DNA from: VGSZ01 sp044349155
Lineage (GTDB): Bacteria > Myxococcota > UBA727 > VGSZ01
Reading direction: 5' to 3'
NCBI GenBank assembly: GCA_044349155.1
Contig: JBIKRQ010000193.1
Location: forward strand, 1 to 12,196
Length of the DNA: 12,196 nucleotides
A program made the translations under genes and the position numbers. Shown piece after piece: positions 1 through 6,274 of the stretch (position 1 is its first letter; each line of letters opens with the position of its first letter). The notes beneath the pieces are model-generated. The model ran no database searches. It worked only from the letters and a program-made list of their open reading frames with translations, and was not told the origin of the DNA.

Positions 1-2
1 AC

Positions 3-1064
<1,062 letters not shown>

Positions 1065-1073
1065 GGTCGGTCG

Positions 1074-2462
1074 ATGCGCTCGGTTTCGATGGCACCAACG
1101 TTGGCGCCACGCGCGGTGGCGCTGTGGTCGCGGTGTCTCGGGCTGACCGCCTGTGTCGATGCCCTTTCGCGCGTCGACGAAGTCCGATTTCTCCTGTCGA
1201 ACGACGGCTGGCAGCGCGACCCCTGGTGGGGGACGTCGCTGCCAGCTGTTTCGCTTCTGGTCGCTGCTGAGGCCCTGCTCGGCTGGTGCGTCTGGCGCCG
1301 GTGGAGCGCAACGCTCTGCACCATCGGCCTGTTCGTCGTGGTGCACGTGCTGCAGATGCGCGCGGCCCCCGGGACCAGTGGTGGCGATACGGTGCTGCGG
1401 TTGTCGCTGCTCTGGTCGGCGTTGATGGGCGCGGAAAGACTCCGACCTGTTGGGCGATATATTGCTTTCGCCTACTGCTGGCAGTTGATTTTGATGTACT
1501 GCAGTTCCGTGGTGTTGAAGCTGCAATATGCTTCATGGCGTGACGGAAATGCCGCCTGTTTGGCGCTGCAGGCAGACGACTACACCACGGTATTGGCGGC
1601 TCCGTTGCTGCCCTGGTGCTCGTCGTGGCTGATGCATTGGCCGGTGCTCGTTGTTGAGGCTGCGGTTCCGCTGGTGGTAGCGGTCTGCGTCTGGCGCCGC
1701 GTCGCGCCGCGCCTCGTGTTCTGGTGCGTGGCGGCCATCGCGGCGATGCATGTCGCCTTCGCCCTGACCCTTGCGGTGTGGTTGTTCTCGTGGGTGAGCA
1801 TGTTGTTGTGGCTGCCACTGCTGCCGATTTCAAAGGTGCAGTGGAAATGGCCGAGGTCGAAGCGGGTTGTCGTTGGCGTGCCGCGGCTCGTCCTCGTGGT
1901 CGCTGTGGTTGTCGTGATCAGCATTGATGTGCTGTCGCCGCTCGCGAACGGACCTCGGCCTGCGTTTGCGTATCCGCTTGGGGTCTCGCAGCGGTGGGGG
2001 ATGTTTGCCCGCGACAACTGGGACGTGCGCTGGCCCGTGATCGAGGTGCTGCGCGCTGATGGAAGTGTCGTCGATCCACGTCGCGGTGGCCTGCCGCCAA
2101 CGTGGGCACTTCCTGGCGACCTGGCGGCCACGTTCAACAGCGTGCGCGAGCACATGCTCTGGCACCGCGCGATGCCCAAGGCCGCACTCGTCGGGCGCAT
2201 TGCACGCTCCTATTGCGCGGAGCCCGATGCTGTCGCGGTGCGAATCGTCGTCGTGCGCCGGCCGATGGACGCGGTGTCGTCCCGACTGCGGCGCGTGTTG
2301 TTTTCGCGCGTTGTCGCCGACGTGCGATGCAACAACACGTCGACGACGGTGTGGCCGAAGTGGGCGACCCCGCCGCCGCGGATGACGTTGCGCGGCCGTC
2401 CCGCTCCGCTCGTTTCTGCTCCCGTCGACGACGACACCCACGACGACGGAGATGCGCCATGA
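1074..2462 (+). CDS. HTTM-domain integral membrane protein with C-terminal soluble domain (462 aa)
   Basis: HTTM proteins are multi-pass relatives of vitamin-K-dependent gamma-carboxylase; bacterial members include SdpB. Several hydrophobic segments lie between residues 55 and 285. The family signature is at 142-162: 'YCSSVVLKLQYASWRDGNA' (K149-L, W155-x-D-G). It is followed by the His-containing segment around H226 and 'LFSWVSMLLWLPLLP' (237-251). A further membrane segment (about 264-285) leads to a soluble domain that opens with 'SQRWGMFARDNW', the Q-x-W-x-M-F motif common after HTTM domains, and carries R378-S-Y-C381-A-E-P384. The ATG at 1074 has GAGG at 1063-1066, overlapping the previous stop. 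An ATG at 1089 is an alternative start. The stop overlaps the next ATG (ATGA), which suggests translational coupling. The substrate is unknown. Confidence 0.8.
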   Translation: MRSVSMAPTLAPRAVALWSRCLGLTACVDALSRVDEVRFLLSNDGWQRDPWWGTSLPAVSLLVAAEALLGWCVWRRWSATLCTIGLFVVVHVLQMRAAPGTSGGDTVLRLSLLWSALMGAERLRPVGRYIAFAYCWQLILMYCSSVVLKLQYASWRDGNAACLALQADDYTTVLAAPLLPWCSSWLMHWPVLVVEAAVPLVVAVCVWRRVAPRLVFWCVAAIAAMHVAFALTLAVWLFSWVSMLLWLPLLPISKVQWKWPRSKRVVVGVPRLVLVVAVVVVISIDVLSPLANGPRPAFAYPLGVSQRWGMFARDNWDVRWPVIEVLRADGSVVDPRRGGLPPTWALPGDLAATFNSVREHMLWHRAMPKAALVGRIARSYCAEPDAVAVRIVVVRRPMDAVSSRLRRVLFSRVVADVRCNNTSTTVWPKWATPPPRMTLRGRPAPLVSAPVDDDTHDDGDAP

Positions 2463-2938
2463 CCGCACCGGTGCTCCTGCGCTGGATGGCGCTCGTGGTG
2501 CTGGTGGCGGGACTGGCCGTGTCGTCGGTGGGGCAGTACTTCGTCGCCGAAGGACGCCCCGCGTGGTTCTTTCCGCCTGCGACGGGCATGTACCAGTTTC
2601 CGTTTCGGCAGGCGCGCGAGCTCACCAGCGCCGGTCTGCCGCGCACCGAAGTGGGCTGCGTCGACGTCAGCGGCGACTTTGGTTGGCGCCCGTTCAACGA
2701 GCAGATCCTCACGCGTATGCCGGGCCCGCACCACCGCAAGATCGCGTGGAATCAGGTGCTTTCTGATTCAATTGCTTCGCCCACTCCCATGCGAATTAAA
2801 AAGACAGTGATTCGCCTGATGTGCACCGATCCCAGCCTGACCGCACTGCTCGCCTGCAGCGGCAGCGGCACCGTCGGCGTGCGCAACCGCACCATCGCAG
2901 GTGGCGTGTCGCGCGAGCTACGCTGGGAGTGTCCATGA
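2459..2938 (+). CDS. Small membrane-anchored exported protein, SdpA-like candidate (159 aa)
   Basis: An N-terminal hydrophobic segment (about residues 5-24) is followed by a likely extracytoplasmic domain with four cysteines (C67, C122, C133, C158), enough for two disulfides. Near the start of that domain is 'GRPAWFFPP' (W36-F-F). Later comes R119-L-M-C122-T-D-P125, which resembles R-S-Y-C-A-E-P in the C-terminal domain of the preceding HTTM protein. SdpA of Bacillus is about the same size, is single-pass and is encoded next to the HTTM protein SdpB, as here. The resemblance is suggestive and rests on size, topology, order and these short motifs only. The start ATG overlaps the upstream stop, with GGAG at 2448-2451. 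The stop overlaps the next start. Bases 2761-2820 are only about 43% G+C, well below the neighbourhood. Confidence 0.75.
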   Translation: MTAPVLLRWMALVVLVAGLAVSSVGQYFVAEGRPAWFFPPATGMYQFPFRQARELTSAGLPRTEVGCVDVSGDFGWRPFNEQILTRMPGPHHRKIAWNQVLSDSIASPTPMRIKKTVIRLMCTDPSLTALLACSGSGTVGVRNRTIAGGVSRELRWECP

Positions 2939-3819
2939 CGACGTCAACAGCCCGCACCGAGCGCCTCGTGCGCTGGATGAAGCCTGCGCCACCGGGCCTC
3001 ATCGTTGGCTGGTGGCGGTTGTTGTTCGGGCTCGCCCTGGCGGGGTTTTCGCTGCAGCTGTGGCCGTATCTGGACGAGCTGTTCACAACGCGCGGCCTGG
3101 GGCTGAACGACAAGCTCGCGCTGTTTGGCCAGCCAGCCAGCACCGTGGTGCGCGTGCTGTGGGCCGGGGTCGTGGCGACGTCGTTGTGCATCGCCGCTGA
3201 CGTGTTCGTCGTGCCCGCCGCAGCCCTGTGTTGGGTGCTGTGCATGGTGGCGTGGAGCGCCAATACCTTGAGCCGTTCCCCTGAGATGGCGCTCGTCCAC
3301 CTGAGCCTGCTCCTGCTGGTGATCTGCCCGATCGCTGGGCCGCGCTGGCCGTGGAAGCCCGAATCGTCGTCGAGCACCGTCGCCGGTCTACCGCCTGCAG
3401 CGCGCGCGGTGGCGTGGGGGGCGTTCGCGGTCGTGTATGGTACTTCGGGGCTGACAAAGCTCACGTACAATGATGCATCATGGGTCGATGGTAGTGCGCT
3501 TTTTCATGTTATGCACGAGTCGGTGTTTCGCCGCCTGTGGTACGGCGACGCCTTCGCCGAGCCGAGCCTCGCGTTGCGCCTTGGCACCCACGCCTCGTTG
3601 TTTCTCGAGGCCGCCGCCCCGCTCCTGGTCTGGTTTCACCGGGGGCGCTGCCTGGTGTGGGTGATGAGCGTGACCATGCACGCCATCGCGCTCGTGTTCC
3701 TGAACCTGTTCGAGGTCAGCGTGCACCTGCTGGTGTTTCACCTGCTGCTCGTCGACCAGCGCATGCTCGACGACGTGCAGCAGGTGCGCGCCTGGGTGAA
3801 GCGCCGGCTCAACCGTTGA
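2935..3819 (+). CDS. HTTM-domain integral membrane protein, SdpB-like candidate (294 aa)
   Basis: About six hydrophobic segments lie between residues 23 and 270. The HTTM signature 'YGTSGLTKLTYNDASWVDG' is at 168-186 (K175, W183-V-D-G). It is followed by 'HASLFLEAAAPLLVWF' (219-234) and 'MHAIALVFLNLFEVSVHLL' (248-266), which is the typical H-x(n)-F-L-N-L-F-E segment. Unlike the upstream paralogue it ends soon after the last membrane segment and lacks the C-terminal soluble domain. The start ATG overlaps the previous stop by ATGA, with GGGAG at 2925-2929. Its stop lies inside an 11-base tail-to-tail overlap with the aldo/keto reductase gene. SdpB of Bacillus is of similar length and follows sdpA in the same order. 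A role in maturing or modifying a secreted peptide is an inference. Confidence 0.82.
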   Translation: MTTSTARTERLVRWMKPAPPGLIVGWWRLLFGLALAGFSLQLWPYLDELFTTRGLGLNDKLALFGQPASTVVRVLWAGVVATSLCIAADVFVVPAAALCWVLCMVAWSANTLSRSPEMALVHLSLLLLVICPIAGPRWPWKPESSSSTVAGLPPAARAVAWGAFAVVYGTSGLTKLTYNDASWVDGSALFHVMHESVFRRLWYGDAFAEPSLALRLGTHASLFLEAAAPLLVWFHRGRCLVWVMSVTMHAIALVFLNLFEVSVHLLVFHLLLVDQRMLDDVQQVRAWVKRRLNR

Positions 3820-3820
3820 G
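3808..3820. other. Palindrome carrying both stop codons of convergent genes
   Basis: CTCAAC-C-GTTGAG is a perfect 6-bp inverted repeat around one base. The TGA of the + strand HTTM gene (3817-3819) and the TGA of the - strand aldo/keto reductase (3811-3809) are mirror images of each other within it. The two genes overlap by 11 bases and there is no room for a separate terminator between them. Confidence 0.9.
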
Positions 3821-4849
3821 AAGGGACATCATCGCTGCTGGGTAGCGCGTGCCTGCCGCGGCGTTCGCCGGGAACACCGCATCGATGCGCGCGAGGTCGC
3901 GGGCTGACAGCTGCACGTCGACAGCACCAACGTTGTCATCGAGGCCGGCGATGCGGCGCGTGCCCGGGATCGGCACGATGAACGGCGCTTGCGCCAGCAC
4001 CCACGCCAACGCGAGCTGGGCTGGCGTGCAGCCCTTCTCGGCGGCCAGGTTCGCGACCTGCTGCACCAGCGCCAGGTTCTTCGTGAAGTTCTCGCCCTGA
4101 AAACGCGGGCTCATGCGGCGGTAGTCGTCGGCGGCGAAGTCGTTGGGGCTCGTGATTTGGCCCGTCAAAAAGCCACGACCCAGCGGGCTGTAGGCGAGCA
4201 GACCAATGCCCAGGCTGTGACACACGCCCAGCACGCTCTCGCCGTCGATGGCGTCTTCGACGTCGCGCGACCACAGCGAATACTCCGTCTGCACCGACGA
4301 GATCGGATGCACAGCGTGCGCGCGGCGCAGGGTTTTCGGGCCTGCTTCCGACAAGCCGATGAAGCGGACTTTGCCTTCGGTGACGAGGTCTGAAAGCGCG
4401 CCAATGGTGTCTTCGATCGGCGTGTTCGGATCGACGCGGTGCTGCTGGTACAGGTCGATCACGTCGACACCGAGGCGCTTGAGGCTGCCTTCCACGGCAC
4501 TGCGCACGTAGGCCGGTGTGCCATTGATGCCGCGCTTCGTGGCGTCGTTCGGGTCGCGCACGATGCCGAACTTGGTGGCGATGAGCACCTTGTCGCGGGC
4601 CTGCTGCTCGCGCAGGAAGCGGCCGATCAGCTGCTCGTTGGTGTGGGGGCCGTACATGTCGGCGGTGTCGAAGAGTGTGACGCCGCGCTCGACGGCGTGG
4701 GCCAGCGTGTGCAGCGACTGCTCGTCGTCACGGGGGCCGTAAAAGTCGCTCATGCCCATGCAGCCAAGGCCAAGGGCGGGCACGCGCAGGGCACCCAACT
4801 GGCGTTCGGGCAGCGACGTGGCGGGCGACGAGAAAGCAGCGCTGGTCAT
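3809..4849 (-). CDS. Aldo/keto reductase (346 aa)
   Basis: A cytosolic NAD(P)H-dependent oxidoreductase with a TIM-barrel fold that reduces aldehydes or ketones. The N-terminus 'LGLGCMGMSDFYGP' (27-39) and overall sequence place it near the AKR13/YakC-type group. The catalytic tetrad is complete: D61 and Y66 (in 'FDTADMYG'), K93 ('ATKFG') and H137 ('YQQHRVDP'). 'QTEYSLWSRDVED' (187-199), 'SPLGRGFLTG' (221-230) and the cofactor-binding 'IPGTRRIAGLDDNVGA' (294-309) are also present. Length is normal for the family. The ATG at 4849 is preceded by GGAG at 4859-4856 with a 6-base spacer; longer starts upstream would add sequence with no family match. It is transcribed away from the zinc-ribbon gene. 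The substrate cannot be told from sequence. Confidence 0.95.
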   Translation of the reverse strand: MTSAAFSSPATSLPERQLGALRVPALGLGCMGMSDFYGPRDDEQSLHTLAHAVERGVTLFDTADMYGPHTNEQLIGRFLREQQARDKVLIATKFGIVRDPNDATKRGINGTPAYVRSAVEGSLKRLGVDVIDLYQQHRVDPNTPIEDTIGALSDLVTEGKVRFIGLSEAGPKTLRRAHAVHPISSVQTEYSLWSRDVEDAIDGESVLGVCHSLGIGLLAYSPLGRGFLTGQITSPNDFAADDYRRMSPRFQGENFTKNLALVQQVANLAAEKGCTPAQLALAWVLAQAPFIVPIPGTRRIAGLDDNVGAVDVQLSARDLARIDAVFPANAAAGTRYPAAMMSLLNG

Positions 4850-4906
4850 GGGGCACTCCGGGCAGGCAGGAGCCACGGTGTAGCAACATCGGCCATCGCG
4901 GGCGTT

Positions 4907-4937
4907 GCGCTGACGGGGAAACCTCGCCGTCACGCGC
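4907..4937. promoter_or_regulatory. Inverted repeat in divergent intergenic region, possible operator
   Basis: GCGCTGACGG (4907-4916) pairs with CCGTCA-c-GCGC (4927-4937), ten pairs with one bulged C around a 10-base spacer. It sits near the middle of the 110-bp gap between the divergent aldo/keto reductase and zinc-ribbon genes, the place where an operator would lie. No convincing -35/-10 pair could be read on either strand. Confidence 0.3.
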
Positions 4938-4959
4938 CACAGCCTGCTAGCGTCGACAC

Positions 4960-6105
4960 ATGATCGTGACCTGTCCTGGCTGCGCGTCGAAGTACCGGGT
5001 GCGCAACGAAGCCGTGCCCCCCGACGGCGCGCGCATGCGTTGCCCCAAGTGCGAAACGCTGTTTCTCGCGAAGCCACCCGCTGCGGGCGAGAGCAACGAC
5101 GACGCGCCACCCGCCGGACCGTTCTCGTCGCCACAGTTCGCGCCACCACCCACGGGCATCGCGCAAATCAGCATGCCGCCGCAGCAGGGGTTTGGTGGGC
5201 AGGGGTTTGCCTCGCCGCAGGCCGCACCGTTTTCGCAGCCACCGTTTTCGCAGCCGCCGGGGCCGTTTTCGGCGGGATCGTCGTCGTCGTCGGTGCCGCA
5301 ATTCGGTGGAGCCCAGTCGTTGCCGCCGCAGTTTGGTGCGCCGTCGTCGTCGGGGCCCACGTTTGGCACCGGTGCGGGCAACGGCAGTGGGTTTGTGCCG
5401 CAAGCGCCCAACACCGCGGGCCCGCTCACGGCGATGATGCGGCAGCTCGATCCGTCGTCGCTGCCCCCTGGCAGCCTGCCGTCAGCACCGCCGATGCCCA
5501 CGTCGCTGCCGCCGCACCTGTCGATGTCGTCGTCGCAGTCGTTGCCCACGCTGTCGCAAGCACCGCACGCAGCACCGCCCGACGACGATCCGTTCGCGCG
5601 CATCAACGTCGACCCGCGGCAAGACCCGGGCCTGCCTGCACCCACCACTGAGCGTTTGCGTCCAGACGCGCGCGCCCCCACGCGCTCTGGTGCGATCGCC
5701 CCGCCGCCCGTGCCCGCCACGCAGGTGCCGGTGCGTCCGCGGCAGGAGTTGCCGCCGTCGATGGCGATGATCGTTGGCAGTTGGATCGCCGTTGTCGTCG
5801 GCGGTCTTGGTGCGGTGATGGGCGTGGTGTTTGCGGCGTGGACGTCGGAAGCCGTCGACTTCGACGCCTCGCTCATGCCGTTTGCTGAGCGCTCGCTTGG
5901 GGCAACACCGCCGTACAGTTTTGTTGGCCGCGACGACGTCGACGCCTCGGAATTGCGCCACCAGGCCGAAGCCAAAGAGACCGCTGGCGACCTGCCCGCC
6001 GCAGCGGTGTTGTGGCGTCGCGTGCTCGACCGCGATCCCGCTGACGTCGCCGCCAAGGCCGGGCTGCCGCGCGTGCTCACCGCCCTCGGCGACAAGCTGC
6101 ATTGA
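4960..6105 (+). CDS. MJ0042-type zinc-ribbon protein with Pro/Ser-rich linker, single TM and TPR-like tail (381 aa)
   Basis: The first 35 residues form a zinc ribbon: C5-P-G-C8 and C28-P-K-C31 flank 'YRVRNEAVPPDGARMRC', the standard MJ0042 pattern seen at the N-terminus of many deltaproteobacterial proteins. A long low-complexity linker (about 36-265) is rich in Pro, Ser, Gln and Gly, with a short direct repeat FSQPP-FSQPP encoded by a 15-bp DNA repeat at 5227-5255. One membrane helix is at about 268-290 ('MIVGSWIAVVVGGLGAVMG'). The last 50 residues ('HQAEAKETAGDLPAAAVLWR...') have the spacing of one or two TPR helices and would lie in the periplasm if the zinc ribbon is cytosolic. No clear ribosome binding site precedes the ATG at 4960. 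Function is unknown; a cytosolic sensor or scaffold linked to a periplasmic domain is an inference. Confidence 0.85.
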   Translation: MIVTCPGCASKYRVRNEAVPPDGARMRCPKCETLFLAKPPAAGESNDDAPPAGPFSSPQFAPPPTGIAQISMPPQQGFGGQGFASPQAAPFSQPPFSQPPGPFSAGSSSSSVPQFGGAQSLPPQFGAPSSSGPTFGTGAGNGSGFVPQAPNTAGPLTAMMRQLDPSSLPPGSLPSAPPMPTSLPPHLSMSSSQSLPTLSQAPHAAPPDDDPFARINVDPRQDPGLPAPTTERLRPDARAPTRSGAIAPPPVPATQVPVRPRQELPPSMAMIVGSWIAVVVGGLGAVMGVVFAAWTSEAVDFDASLMPFAERSLGATPPYSFVGRDDVDASELRHQAEAKETAGDLPAAAVLWRRVLDRDPADVAAKAGLPRVLTALGDKLH

Positions 6106-6139
6106 TTCGTGCACATGGCGTTCCGCCAAGTGCACGAAT
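6105..6139 (+). terminator. Long hairpin directly after the zinc-ribbon gene stop
   Basis: ATTCGTGCAC (6105-6114) pairs with GTGCACGAAT (6130-6139). After an A/A mismatch, TGGCG pairs with CGCCA around a TTC loop. The stem is fifteen pairs in all and starts on the last base of the TGA. There is no T-run after it, so it is either a 3'-end protecting structure or part of a compound terminator. Confidence 0.5.
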
Positions 6140-6148
6140 ATCAATATG

Positions 6149-6172
6149 AATTCGACCGAAAGCGGTCGAATT
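6149..6172. terminator. Perfect 10-bp hairpin in convergent gap
   Basis: AATTCGACCG (6149-6158), loop AAAG, CGGTCGAATT (6163-6172). The arms match perfectly and there is no long T-run on either side. It is the second of four inverted repeats between the convergent zinc-ribbon gene and priA. Confidence 0.45.
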
Positions 6173-6195
6173 GCTTCGCGGAGCGCACTTTGATC

Positions 6196-6215
6196 GGCGG
6201 GGAAGTTTCCCCGCC
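6196..6215. repeat. Perfect 9-bp inverted repeat in convergent gap
   Basis: GGCGGGGAA (6196-6204), GT, TTCCCCGCC (6207-6215). As RNA it would form a stem of eight pairs with a four-base loop. It is the third of the four inverted repeats in this gap. Confidence 0.5.
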
Positions 6216-6232
6216 CACCCCTCAAGAGACTC

Positions 6233-6274
6233 GCCTCGGCGACAAAACCGCAAAGCCGGTTTTCTCTTCGAGGC
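6233..6274 (-). terminator. Probable intrinsic terminator of priA
   Basis: On the - strand an inner stem AAAACCG / CGGTTTT (6263-6257 with 6250-6244) has a six-base loop. It is enclosed by an outer stem GCCTCG / CGAGGC (6274-6269 with 6238-6233) that begins right after the priA stop. The A-tract, GC stem and T-tract layout is that of a bidirectional rho-independent terminator, so it may also stop transcription from the left. Confidence 0.6.

Noticed and set aside
2769..6179. Shared 11-mer AATTGCTTCGC at 2769 and 6169
   Set aside because: Several matches of this length are expected by chance in 12 kb, and the flanks differ.
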